Assembly: GCF_000234665.1 (NCBI RefSeq) | Contig: NC_018316.1 | Coordinates: 62,001-126,000, forward strand | DNA length: 64,000 nt | Direction of reading: 5' to 3' | DNA from: Leishmania mexicana MHOM/GT/2001/U1103 | Taxonomy: Eukaryota; Euglenozoa; Kinetoplastea; Trypanosomatida; Trypanosomatidae | In this document: piece after piece, positions 42,254-52,450 of the stretch | Layout of the letters: the number at the start of each line of letters is the position of its first letter | Numbering within the stretch: position 1 is the first letter of the stretch | Position numbers and translations under genes: made by a program | The notes under the pieces: model-generated | Database searches by the model: none | Told to the model about the DNA's origin: nothing | Seen by the model: the letters and a program-made list of their open reading frames with translations, nothing else

Positions 42254-43606
42254 AGGAGAGGCAGGGCGAAGAAGGGGGTGCTGTAAGCTGTGCGCTTTCA
42301 TCCCGCCAGAGAATGGACCCCCTTTGTGGCTCCGCCCGGAACCCCCATCCCTCCCCCCTCCCTCCCCTCCACCCTCCGAAATCGAAACGAGAAGTGGCGC
42401 ACGCGGAAAACACGTACGGGCGTAAAGGTTGGTGTACGTGCCTGTAGTGGGTATACGCCTGGGGGAGGGGGGTTATGGACGGGAGTGCACCTAGTGAAGA
42501 GGGGGGAGGGGGTAGGGGGGAGCGGCCATGCTACAACCAAGTGGCTCACTCGCTCCGCACCCCTCCCTCTCACCACCTCCTTTGCGTTGTTGTTGCACTC
42601 GTATTCGCGTTGGATGCACGGCGACGCTGCGCGCTTGTGCTCAGTGCGCCTGCGCGTACGCGCGTGTGTTTCGCCTTTTGTTCACCTCCCGTTGTGTCTT
42701 CGTGAACCGTCCCTGTCCCCACTCTTCTTCACCGGCCTACTTCGTCGTTGCTCCTCTCTGACGCCTACGCGACGCAAGCCTCCCCCCCTCCCCCTCCCAC
42801 CCTTGTGCCCTACAAACCCCCACTGACAGCGCTTCCACGGAGCCAGTCCAACCCCCAGCGCAGCCCCCTCACTGCCGCTGCTCCCGCCGACCTCTTGCCT
42901 CGCGTCTCTCCTGCTTCCTCTCTCTTGTCGTGTGCACTCCTCGCCTACCACACAGCCTACTCCTGGGGGGCTCCTCAGCGTGGGCATCAGTGAGCGAGAG
43001 GTCCGCGCGCACGTGGGCGAGCTAGAGCTTACCCCATGGCGAGATGTACCACGTCTGCGTGTGTGTGTGTGTTCATGAGGCTTGCGCGTGAAGGTGTGCG
43101 GGACATATCCCGTTGTCATTTGGCGCTGTCGCTCTTGTTGCCTCTGCTGTTGTTAAATAGGGTGATGCTTGTTAGCCCACTCTACACCTCCCTCCATCTG
43201 GCCCTCCCTGCTTGCAACAGGGGTTAAGGTCCTGACATACGTTTTCTGACTGATGAGCGTCTCCCCTCCCCTCCCCTCCTCTCTCTCCCCCCTCCCCAGC
43301 GGCGGCTCAAACAGGATCCGCCGCGGATGTCACCCGCGCAACTGACGCACGTGCCGGCCCGATCACAGAGAAGCTCATCTCCGTTGGTCGCGTTGCGTTG
43401 TGCTGCCGGTGTGGCCTCCTGTGTTTCTTCCTGTTGACGATACGATGCGTGCGTGGGCCCGCACGTCGTATCGCCCCCCCCCCTCCCCCTCCCCCTCCCC
43501 TCTCCATCTTCATGGAGCGCGCGCAGCTCTAAGACGTTCACCGACACCATAACTAACAACGTCATCTAAAGAGCGCCCTTGAGGGAGGCCGGGAGACAGT
43601 GACGTG

Positions 43607-43608
<2 letters not shown>

Positions 43609-43641
<33 letters not shown>

Positions 43642-43751
43642 CAGCGGAGACCATACACGCGCACGCACGCACACACACACACACACGTTATATTCGCCTA
43701 TCGAACTTTCTAGCTGCCTACCTGCCTGTGTCCCTATATATATATATATAT
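43609..43751 (+). repeat. Cluster of TG, CA and TA microsatellites, potential hairpin
   Basis: A TG run (43609-43640), a 28 bp spacer and a complementary CA run (43669-43686), then a TA run (43735-43751). In RNA, the TG and CA runs could pair into a stem of about 18 bp. It lies about 1.4 kb downstream of the ODC stop. Confidence 0.85.
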
Positions 43752-43996
43752 CTACGTCTCCCGCTTCAACGAAGGCGGTGACGCGCATGCTCATGTGCGT
43801 CTGAATAGTATACATAGGAGCAGCTTTGGATGGTTAGAGGAAGAGCAGGTGAGGGGGGACTTGACGTGTGTGCCTGTGTGTGTCCCGCTCTGCCGCCTTC
43901 TCCTGACCACCTCTCTGTGAGCTGCAGTGAAGTCCTCTGACACCCCCACCCCACCCCACCCTCATCGCGGGGGCGCACGTCTTCCTCATTTACTTT

Positions 43997-44019
43997 TGTG
44001 TGTGTGTGTGTGTGTGTGC
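43997..44019 (+). repeat. TG dinucleotide microsatellite
   Basis: A continuous TG run of about 23 bases in the gene-free interval downstream of ODC. Confidence 0.85.
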
Positions 44020-45125
44020 ACGGTCTCGGGGTCTGCCCTCCGCTCGGTGCCAAAACCGCAGCGAAGGCGGCGAAGAGGAGGAGGAGGAAGAACCGAGGCG
44101 GGGTGGCATTGCGGGTGGCAGGGCGGGGTGGCGACTCTCGCTCGTGGTCGCTTCTACGAGTCTTTGGAGTGATGTCGGTGCACTTTTCGTTGTCACCGCT
44201 TCCGTTACTTGCCGCATACCAAGCGCGCAACCGCAGTCAGCGCCCGCGCGGCGGCACCTCTCCGCCCCTCCCCCGACCATCCCTCGATCTCACCGCCCTA
44301 ACGAACGCGAAGCACGGTCGTGAGAGCGGAGGAGGAGTGGTGCACCGAAACAAAGCCGTGCTGAGTGAGCAAGCGAGCGGCGCATCGTGTGCAAGCGACG
44401 GAGGAGGAGGGACAATACGCGAAGAGCGTCATCGACAGAAGTGCATGAACGACTCCGGCGATTCCTCTGTGTGTGTGGGTGTGTGCACGGCGTGTGCGTG
44501 AAGGCGGGAGCCTGTCATGCAGCCAAAAGTAAGAAGGGACACACAGCAGTGCACCGGGTGCGCCTTCCGCTTCCCTCAAACAACCACTTGGCCACTCGCC
44601 TGCCGACTCGAATCCTGCGAAGGACGGTGCCAAAATGCCATCATCCAAGGGCCCCACCCCGCCCCTTCTTCAAATATTCTCCCGTGAGCGAGGTGTCTCT
44701 CTTACCACGCTTATGTCCTGTCAAGTTCGATGGGCGTCGAGAGGGACGCACAGCTGGTGAACGACCACAACGCGGGAACTAAATGGCCATGCGCATCACT
44801 ACGACGCAAGCGAAAGGACGCAGAGCAGCGATGTGGACGGATACATGGGCAGCGATACCCACCCACCCCCGACCGATCCACCGACTGACCCACCGATCAT
44901 GTCGCGCGTATGGCGTGGCCAACGTTGTGGACCTAAAGCGTCTGTGTATCTGTGCACGTGTGGGCTCTTCTGCATGTCGAGTCGAGGCTGCAGAACACGC
45001 AGGTGCTGAGGCCGTGAGACCGGCACTACTCTCTGCAGAACACAGCCACGTGTACCCACGCCGCACCTCTTAATGCCAGCATACATGCCTGCCACTCACT
45101 CGTCAGTGCCTTGACCGCTCTCCTT

Positions 45126-45987
45126 CCCTTGCATGTGTCTTCTGTCTTCACCACCCCTCCCTCGATGATGCCCGGGCGCCTAACCGTCGTGTCACAGGGC
45201 CCGGCACCCCGATCTTCGGTGTCGACGGAGAGGCCTGGGCTGGGGCGGTGCCGAAGAGACGTGCGGGCATGACGACGTCCGTACCAACCCACTACACAAC
45301 GTGTCGGCGGTTCAACAAGTATGCGCATGCGCCCGCTCCTGCCCAGGGGCGTGCGGGCTCAGAAGATGGCGGAATGCGCCCTGCTGCCACAGGCCCATCG
45401 CAACATCTCACCCGCCGCGGCACATGCAGGCTAGCCATCCAGGCACGCCCACTCCACACACACCCCACTCCCTCCTGGTCAGCAGAGCACGGGCAATGGG
45501 CGCGAAAAGGCGGGAAGAGATGCATGCGGATCGGCCGCACAGCGCATGCGTGCGACACATGCGGCATTGCATCGCCTTCATCCGACCGTGCGAGCTGATG
45601 AGGCGCCGGCGCCGGAAGCGTGGCGAGAACATCCCCGAATGGCCGCGTCGAGTCCTCCAGGCTCCAGTGGGGAGAGCCTCCAAGTCATATTCTAGGATGC
45701 CGCAGCTTGCGGCGGCTCAGGGCGGAGCATGGCACACAGGCCGTGTGCAGGGTCTTCGAGAGCCCGGACCTGAGGCTGGCCAGCATCCCCCCTGAGCTCA
45801 TCCGGCATGTCAGCTTGGCCATCCCCTACCACCCGCGCGACAGACATCACCGCTTCCGCCCTCGACGGCCCAGGAGTGCGCCGCATGGCGACAGACGTCG
45901 GCGGCGGTGGGCGGTGGGTGTGCATGCGCACAGTCATTGGCTTATTCCGTGGTAGAACACACACACACTGCGTGAGCCACAGAAAAA
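45126..45987 (+). repeat. Interspersed repeat copy 2, probably a SIDER-like degenerate retroposon
   Basis: A direct copy of 3303-4174 with no substitution seen and a 10 bp shorter CA tract. Homology begins at CCCTTGCATGTG (45126) and ends in the A-run of ccacagaaaaatc (45983-45987). Unlike copy 1, its right flank carries a sequence (45990-46130) that is also found inverted near 60.4-60.5 kb. It lies 2.9 kb downstream of the ODC stop and 1.26 kb upstream of the next ATG. No target-site duplication is obvious by eye. The same caution about family assignment applies as for copy 1. Confidence 0.75.
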
Positions 45988-45989
45988 TC

Positions 45990-46130
45990 GTGCATGGCTC
46001 TGCCACGCGACCGCCCCTGCGCGGCCCGGTGTCACAGCCAACCCGGCCGCGTGGTGCGAAGCAGCCGTAGGCACGCACGTGTTACGGCACAATGCGCCGA
46101 TAGCGGCGGGAATACATCGCTCTGACCTCC
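45990..46130 (+). repeat. Repeat remnant shared (inverted) with 60408-60495
   Basis: Contains CGACCGCCCCTGCGCGG (46007-46023) and GCGGCGGGAATACATCGCTC (about 46102-46121) continuing into TGACCTCC. The reverse complement of 60410-60455 carries the same two blocks, the first identical over 17 bases and the second with one mismatch over about 28, but with different spacing. This suggests diverged members of one interspersed family, perhaps SIDER2-like, directly abutting repeat copy 2. Confidence 0.5.
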
Positions 46131-47247
46131 CCCCCTCCCCTCCTACGTCGGAGGCGGATGACCCTGCCGTCACCACCAGTAGTGGTACGGCATTGGCAGG
46201 GATGAGGAGGGAGCGGAGGGGCCACTTGGCTTTCCCACGCACACAGGGAGAGTGTGTATGTATGCGTGTGTGCGCCGGATGCCACGACACTAGGGTGCGC
46301 CTCCTCTTCCCCTGTCATGAGAGATGGCGGGTCCCCTTCACAGACGAAATCGTGAGGGAGAGAGATGGAGAGACGATGGTCCCGCTCCCGCCCCACCCCA
46401 TCACCCTCACCACCCCTCGCACCCTCTGCGAGAATTGCTGCAGGGGGCTCGATAACGGTCCCCCACCGGTGCAGGTGCTCACATCGAGGCGTCCTTCTTG
46501 GCATGCGCACCGGAGGTGATGGCAGAGCGGAAGCGGCTTCGACAATGAGAGATGAGGCTGCAGCGGGGAAGAGGGGGGAGCGGCACGAGCAGAGCCAATG
46601 CGGCCATCGTCTCTCGCGACAGACCGTACCTCCTCTCCACCACCCACCACCCACCACCCTCGCTCCAGCCGTTGCTCTCCAGCTGCTGAGAATCACCACC
46701 GCCATCGTAGTAGCGCTAAGGTGGCACGCGTCTGTGTGTACGTGTGGCTCTGGTGCAGGGCGGTGTCACGGCTGGTCCACTGTCTTTCCCCATCGTCACT
46801 CCCTCCTCTCCCGTTTTCCCGTTCCTTTCGTATTCCCGTCCTCCGTGCGTGCGTTTTCTGCGTCGCTCTCGCGCCACCCGGCGTGCCATCCTCTCACCTC
46901 CACGCATGTGTCTGCCTACGTGCGCTGACGAGGAGCACAGGCGAAATCGCAGAGACGCCAGCCACCCGCAGCACATCACGAAGCCCCCCCCCCCACCCAC
47001 CCAGTTGTGCACACGAGCACATGTACACCCACCCCGTACAGGTGCGCAGGAACTCTCGCGTATTCAAGCCGCCTTATACACCTTGTCGGTACCCAGACAG
47101 CAGGGACAACGCGCATAGAAGGCCGCTGCAGGGCATCATAGACTCATCACCTCTACCATCAACGAGGGGGGCGGCTGCCTTCAGGCCCCTCCCTCTCGCC
47201 TCCGCCGACTGACTCTGTTTAGGACACACTGCTTCCCATCCCCCGGT
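46131..47247. other. Intergenic upstream of the coiled-coil gene
   Basis: 1.1 kb with no gene recognised. It contains CT-rich sequence (46790-46860), a C10-type run with CCCACCC (46985-47000), and a pyrimidine stretch ending in AG at 47221-47222, the likely splice acceptor for the gene at 47248. Confidence 0.55.
47186..47222 (+). promoter_or_regulatory. Predicted trans-splice acceptor for the 47248 gene
   Basis: CCCCTCCCTCTCGCCTCCG and CTGACTCTGTTT are followed by AG at 47221-47222. The first ATG after it is 47248, giving a very short leader of about 25 nt. Confidence 0.45.
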
Positions 47248-50200
47248 ATGGAGAGTAACGCCTCATCGCACCAACGGCGCCCCTTCTACGCAGGTGTGGC
47301 AGATCCCTTCATCGCGCCCTCCCCGTCCTCGCCACGCCGCTCGGCCAGCGGCGCTGCCGGCGTGCCCACCGCAGCCACAGTGACGACAGTGATTCACATG
47401 AACGGCACTGAGGACGACGAGAAGACGAAGGTACAAGAATCGGTGGTTGATGCCCCTGGCACCGACATGGCATGCACGGCTACCGAGGCCACTGCGGCGG
47501 AAGCGCTCGATCCGAGGCGAGGCGCAGAAGCGGCGACGGTGGGCGACGGCGGTCACGCGACGCTCTGGGCAGATCGAGTGGAAACGGTGACGGCCTACCA
47601 GCTGGCCTCGGCGGCCCTTCGACGTCTGCCCACACGCACCGCCCCTGTCGACAAGGACGTTTGGAGAAGGCAGCGGACGGATGAGGTGACGACGTCAAGA
47701 GTGGAAGCGAGCGCCACTCACGCAGGCGTGAGCGCACCGCCGCCGCCGTCACCTTCAGCAGCCCGGCGTGGTACCATCTTCGCCGACGCCGATCAACCAA
47801 CAACGTGCACTACCAACACCTCTCCGCTAACCCCAAGTGCGGAGAAAGTGCGCGCGGCCGTCTTCACAGCCTTGTCGCCGTCTTCGACCCGCTTCCAAGT
47901 ACCGCCGCTACAGGCAGCACGCGTACATGCTGTCCAACCGTCCCCCCACACGTCATCACATAAAGGCGACGAGAGCGCCGTGCTCACCACCTCCGAAGGT
48001 CAGAGCCCCAACAGCGCCAACGTATACCGTCATGCGGACCGCCAAGGCAGTAGCGATGCCGCTGAGGGCGCGAACGCCCGTGATGACGAGGACGACGAGG
48101 ACGGCGTTGCTGCACGGGTGCTCTTCTCGCTGCATCGAAAAGATGACATGATCAGGCAGCTCACGCACGCCGTTGAGGCGCTGCAAGACGAAAATGCTCT
48201 GCTGCGCAGCCTTCGTGCAGCCGCTCCGCAGGCGGATGCCGTCCCGCCGCCACAAGCGACCGGATTGACACTCTCTCCAGATAGGAAGACATCCTCCCCG
48301 TCGTGGCCTGCGACGCCGGTGCGTTGGTGGAAGACGACGCACAAGACCGCGCGGTCTGATGGCGATCGACCGCCGCACGAAAGCCTGCAAAGTCTCGAGG
48401 GGAGTGGCCGTGCCAACGTGAAGGAGAAGCCCCTGCCCACGCCCCCATCCCTCTCAGCTGCCCATGCTGCTGTGAGCACTATCGCAGCTCTGCAGCGCAC
48501 GCTCGCTGACAAGGAGGCGGAGCAGGAAGCGCTTCGATCACACGTCGTCACCCGCGGCAACGAGAACGACACTCGAGACGCCACTGCGCCTGCGGAAGCG
48601 CCGCCTGTGGAGTACAGCGCTGGTGATTCCGTAATATCTGGCGCTCGAGGCGCGCCGTCAGCGTCGCCGTCCGCGGCGGAGGCAGTTGCAGAGGCTCGCA
48701 TCGCTCAGCTGGAGTGGCAGCTGCAGAACGTTCAGCAAGAGAAGCGGGAGGACATGCACACGCTGCGTGACCACATCGATCACCTCACACGTGAACTGCA
48801 CCGAAAGAGTCGCGACATGGAGCGGCAACAGCGGCATCACAAGCTCGAGCTAGCAGCCCTTCAGCAGGAGGTGACGGCCTTGGCCGACCAGCTTGAAGAG
48901 CAGATCCGTGTGTCCACGAACCCAACAGCAGCACCTCCGAAGCGAGAGCCGGAGGCGGAACAGGTGATGGAGCTGCAACGTGAGCTGGCGCAGGCGAAGG
49001 CGCGGGAGGCGCTGCTGCTGACCGAGCGTGCCGCTACGCAGCGGCGCTGGCTGCAAGAGCTGGAGGAGCAGAAGAGTTTACTCGACGAAGCGCGTGCGGA
49101 CGCTGCGCGAGAAGAGGTGCAAAATGAGTCCCGTGTGCAGCAAGAGCGCCAGCTGGCTCAGAAGGCAACCCAACAGCAACAGCAGCTCGAGGAGCAGGTG
49201 CGTCAGTACAAGGAAGCCCTCGCACAAGCGAAGCGAGAGCTGTTAGAGCTGCGTGCAGTACATCAGCGAACGGAGGAGACCGTGTCAGAGCAGAGGCGGC
49301 AGCTCCAGCTCATCAGCCACGACATCGCCGCAGCGGCGCTGGAACGGGCTCATGATGAGCAGCGAGCTGCGCGCGCGGAAGAGCAGGCTAGGCTGCTCCA
49401 CCAGCACCTGCGTCAAGCAGAGGCCACCGTCACATCCCAAGAGGCTGAGCTGGAATCGCTCCGGCAAGCTCACCAGGACGAGGTGGCCGCGGCTGTCGCG
49501 CTGCAAGAGGAAGAGCACGCCGCCCTGCTCAAGCACGTGAAAGGCTGCATGAAGGGCAGTGAGGCCGTGGAGAGCGCGTTGCTGGCGGCCGAGAGCAGCA
49601 GACGTGAGATGGCCTCTCGACTGACGCGTGCGCTGGAAGAGCGAGATGAGTGCCATCGACTTCTCCGTGAGGCATCCGTGCAGGCACAGGCGCAGCTGTT
49701 GGAACAGCAGCAGCTCCTCAGCGAAGGGAACGATTTGATGCACCAACGGCTGCAAGAGGCCCAGACGGATCTTCGGGAGCGCACAGAGGCCCTGGAGACG
49801 ACGCAGCGTGAGCTACAGGCCGTCCAGCAACGGATGCTGGCCCTCAAAGACGAGCTCACGCGCTCCCAGGCAGCGCAACATCAGCTTGGCGAAGAGCTGC
49901 ACGCAGCACAGGCGAGGCACGAGGCGCAGACTGCACAGCTCGTGCATGCGAAGGAGGGCTTGAAGGATGCGTTGCATGCACAGCTGGCCACGATGGGCAA
50001 ACTTCGTCGAACGGAGAAGCGGCTACACTCGCAACAGGCGGCGGCGCAGCGGGCGATGGAGCGACGACAAGAGGAGCAGCGAGCACTCCAGGGCATTGTG
50101 GACCTTCTATGGTCGCCGGGGGTGTCCCTGTCGTCGACGTGCCCGCGGGCTTTGGGGGTGCGGCCGCACGAGTCCAGCCGCGTATTGAGCCTGCCGCCAC

Positions 50201-52032
50201 CGCAGGTAGTGCGGAGTGCAGCGACACTGGCGCCCGGTGACATGCCGGCCGTGCCGCGCAGGGCCCTCGCGATGCTGGAGCGGAGCGCCAACACCAATAC
50301 GAGGAGATCTTACCAGATCCAGAAACGGCAATCGGTGAGCATGACTGGTGCTTCAGCTGCAGGAGCTGCTGGTGTCCGTGCGGATGCCGAAAACGGAGAT
50401 GTCGATGTAACCGTGCACCCGTCGCGGTCGGCGTCGTCCGTGTCCTCCGCCGCAGCGTCCGTGGTGATGTCCGCTGTCAGCTGGGACGACGTGCCGGCGG
50501 CCTCACTCAGCGATGGCGGCACGGCACTCGAAGAACGCCATCGCCCCGCGGCAGAGGCTTTGGCGGAAGGCGATGTGTCGGCGAATTCGGGTGCTGCCGC
50601 ATCCGCGGGGGGGTTCCGTCATTCTCGCCTCGACGCCGACATACCTGCGCTCGAGGGGCGCCTGCAGTGCTTTGCCATCGCCCACCAAGGAGGCGGGCGA
50701 ACAGCGGCTACTGAGGCGGACCTCTCTCTCCTGCGCCCTCTCCGTGCCATTCGGGATGCCGTCGAGCAGGTATACGCCGCCTACACCGCCGCGCAGCACG
50801 AGCTGGGCACCAAGCGGATTGCGGTGCGGACGCTGGTGAAGGAGAGGAAGGCGCAGCAGGTTCAGCTGGAGGAACTGCGCGCTACGCTTCAAGAGCAGCG
50901 GCACAAGGCTGAGCGGCTGCGGCGCGACGCGGTCCAGGCCATGCGGGCGGCGTCGCAAGCGGAGCTCGAGAAGGTGTGTCATGCATGGCAGGCGAAGTGC
51001 GAGGCGGGCATGGCTATGCAGCTACAAGCCTCTGAGGAACAACATCGCCGCGCGGTAGCGGAGCTCTTGAAGACGTGTGCGGAGCACGTGCAAGCGGAGC
51101 TTATCGCCTTCGTGCAGCTTCTGCCCACCACTCTGCGTGCTGGGTTGGCGAGAGCCGCGGCGGCGTCGGCAGAGCGCACACGCGACGAAGTGGGGCGAGA
51201 AGTGCATCATCAGTACTGGCGCCCCCCGGGCACCACGAGCGCACCCCACCACCTCGTCTCTGATCATGACCATGGTACGCAGGTGCGTCATACAAGCACC
51301 GCCGCCGCGGCTGCTGATGACGTGTCGCTTCTCTCGTTGGGACTTGAGGTGCAGCCCGAAGTGCAGGCAGAGTGCGACGCGATCATCCGCGACGTTCTCC
51401 ACATGGCGGGTGGATGGGCCGACTTGACGAGTACCGTGCTCGTCGCCAGCAGCACCGCCGCCGCGGACTGTCCGTCAGGGAGCCGTGCCGCTGCCCCTGC
51501 TGTCGAACCGGCTCAGAGAACCGTGGTGAACGCCGAAGCTGCTCTCTGGTCTGCCGAGGAGATGGCGGAGCTCAAGGAAGTGATCCAGGCGCACATAACT
51601 CGCTCACTGTCGGCGCTGACGACAGCGGCATCATCTTCCTCGTTAGCAGGCGTGACCACCAGCGCATCGAGAAGCGAAGCAAGTGAAGAGCGGCAGGGCG
51701 TGGATGATCACGCGCAAGACGCACCGGCCACCGTCGGTGGTGCGAGTGGCGGCACCAGATCCACGAATGCCAAGGGAGCGGCCTCCGGCGAACAGTCGAA
51801 GGCCGCTCTACCACGCTGGATGCGTTCCCTTCGCACATCCACTCGTCCAGCCTCATCACCATCGCACTTCTCACCCGACAGGGAGCGCGAGAGCACGTCA
51901 ACTCCGCCGAGAAACTCTGCCGTTGAAGACGCAGCCGCTGCTCGGGTGCCTCTGCACCACCACCAGCCTCGCCTGCTCGCCCTGCTTCTGGATGCGTGCG
52001 TCGCACATGTGCACGCGCGGCTGCTGGCGTGA
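47248..52032 (+). CDS. Large coiled-coil protein, unknown function
   Basis: 1594 residues from ATG 47248, the first ATG after a pyrimidine tract and AG. The N-terminal ~280 residues are low complexity. A short coiled coil (KDDMIRQLTHAVEALQDENALLRSL) occurs near 295-325, and a long, nearly continuous Gln/Glu/Arg/Leu-rich coiled coil runs from about 475 to 950. A Ser/Ala-rich linker follows, then a second coiled coil at about 1180-1300 (LVKERKAQQVQLEELRATLQ and following). The C-terminus is Ser/Thr-rich, ending in a short Leu/His-rich helix. Such architecture is common in trypanosomatid cytoskeletal, basal-body and flagellar-attachment proteins, but no family-specific motif is seen. A role in the cytoskeleton is inference only. 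Confidence 0.82.
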   Translation: MESNASSHQRRPFYAGVADPFIAPSPSSPRRSASGAAGVPTAATVTTVIHMNGTEDDEKTKVQESVVDAPGTDMACTATEATAAEALDPRRGAEAATVGDGGHATLWADRVETVTAYQLASAALRRLPTRTAPVDKDVWRRQRTDEVTTSRVEASATHAGVSAPPPPSPSAARRGTIFADADQPTTCTTNTSPLTPSAEKVRAAVFTALSPSSTRFQVPPLQAARVHAVQPSPHTSSHKGDESAVLTTSEGQSPNSANVYRHADRQGSSDAAEGANARDDEDDEDGVAARVLFSLHRKDDMIRQLTHAVEALQDENALLRSLRAAAPQADAVPPPQATGLTLSPDRKTSSPSWPATPVRWWKTTHKTARSDGDRPPHESLQSLEGSGRANVKEKPLPTPPSLSAAHAAVSTIAALQRTLADKEAEQEALRSHVVTRGNENDTRDATAPAEAPPVEYSAGDSVISGARGAPSASPSAAEAVAEARIAQLEWQLQNVQQEKREDMHTLRDHIDHLTRELHRKSRDMERQQRHHKLELAALQQEVTALADQLEEQIRVSTNPTAAPPKREPEAEQVMELQRELAQAKAREALLLTERAATQRRWLQELEEQKSLLDEARADAAREEVQNESRVQQERQLAQKATQQQQQLEEQVRQYKEALAQAKRELLELRAVHQRTEETVSEQRRQLQLISHDIAAAALERAHDEQRAARAEEQARLLHQHLRQAEATVTSQEAELESLRQAHQDEVAAAVALQEEEHAALLKHVKGCMKGSEAVESALLAAESSRREMASRLTRALEERDECHRLLREASVQAQAQLLEQQQLLSEGNDLMHQRLQEAQTDLRERTEALETTQRELQAVQQRMLALKDELTRSQAAQHQLGEELHAAQARHEAQTAQLVHAKEGLKDALHAQLATMGKLRRTEKRLHSQQAAAQRAMERRQEEQRALQGIVDLLWSPGVSLSSTCPRALGVRPHESSRVLSLPPPQVVRSAATLAPGDMPAVPRRALAMLERSANTNTRRSYQIQKRQSVSMTGASAAGAAGVRADAENGDVDVTVHPSRSASSVSSAAASVVMSAVSWDDVPAASLSDGGTALEERHRPAAEALAEGDVSANSGAAASAGGFRHSRLDADIPALEGRLQCFAIAHQGGGRTAATEADLSLLRPLRAIRDAVEQVYAAYTAAQHELGTKRIAVRTLVKERKAQQVQLEELRATLQEQRHKAERLRRDAVQAMRAASQAELEKVCHAWQAKCEAGMAMQLQASEEQHRRAVAELLKTCAEHVQAELIAFVQLLPTTLRAGLARAAAASAERTRDEVGREVHHQYWRPPGTTSAPHHLVSDHDHGTQVRHTSTAAAAADDVSLLSLGLEVQPEVQAECDAIIRDVLHMAGGWADLTSTVLVASSTAAADCPSGSRAAAPAVEPAQRTVVNAEAALWSAEEMAELKEVIQAHITRSLSALTTAASSSSLAGVTTSASRSEASEERQGVDDHAQDAPATVGGASGGTRSTNAKGAASGEQSKAALPRWMRSLRTSTRPASSPSHFSPDRERESTSTPPRNSAVEDAAAARVPLHHHQPRLLALLLDACVAHVHARLLA

Positions 52033-52450
52033 TACTGCATCGCCGACAGCGCACTCAGCCATACCCAGCCGCCGAATCCCCACCTCGTTGCCTGTGTGTA
52101 CGTGTGTGCGCATGTCCCCCGGGCATGCGCGCAAAGGTGTGTCGCTTCAAGACTTCAACGCAAACATGCTCAGGCGGTACCGGTCGCCACGTTCCCCCGT
52201 CCCCGCCCCGCCCCCGTCCCATGCAAGTGATTTGTGCGTTGGTGATTAGTGCCGGGTTCGACGCGAGGTGGCGCGACACGCGCTGCCCCGCCTCCCTTCT
52301 CATATCCTCGCCTGCTCCTCCGTCATCTCCTCCCCCATTCATCCATATATCTATCTATCTATATCTCTCCCTTACGCTTCCCGATGCCAGGTGACGAGCC
52401 AATACCATAACGGTGTTCACCATCGCCTCCTGTGCGCTTGACCATCACAC
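52033..52450. other. Short intergenic region before the SAC3-domain gene
   Basis: 418 bp. A pyrimidine-rich stretch (52290-52380), including a TATC/TATA repeat (52345-52365), ends in AG at 52389-52390. No gene is present. Confidence 0.6.
52290..52390 (+). promoter_or_regulatory. Predicted trans-splice acceptor for the SAC3-domain gene
   Basis: A long pyrimidine-rich tract ends in AG at 52389-52390. The first ATG downstream is the gene start at 52451. Confidence 0.45.

Larger units (their letters stand above)
42254..45125. other. Long gene-free interval 3' of ODC
   Basis: 2.9 kb with no recognisable gene. It holds GGGGGAGG runs (42460-42520), CCCTCCCC runs (42780-42800, 43260-43300, 43476-43500), TG/CA/TA microsatellites (43609-43751) and a second TG tract (43997-44019). 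ORFs here consist mostly of microsatellite translations (poly CVCV or THTH). It probably includes a long ODC 3' UTR. Confidence 0.55.

Noticed and set aside
40310..42301. 663-codon ORF antisense to ODC
   Set aside because: It mirrors the ODC codons; strong GC3 bias makes the antisense frame free of stops. It has no domain and the wrong strand for this transcription unit.
44783..45073. 96-codon ORF upstream of repeat copy 2
   Set aside because: No domain, no acceptor tract close by, and length expected by chance in this composition.
42254..47247. Possible strand-switch region or convergent boundary in the 5 kb gap
   Set aside because: Genes on both sides are on the + strand and no convincing - strand gene exists in the window.
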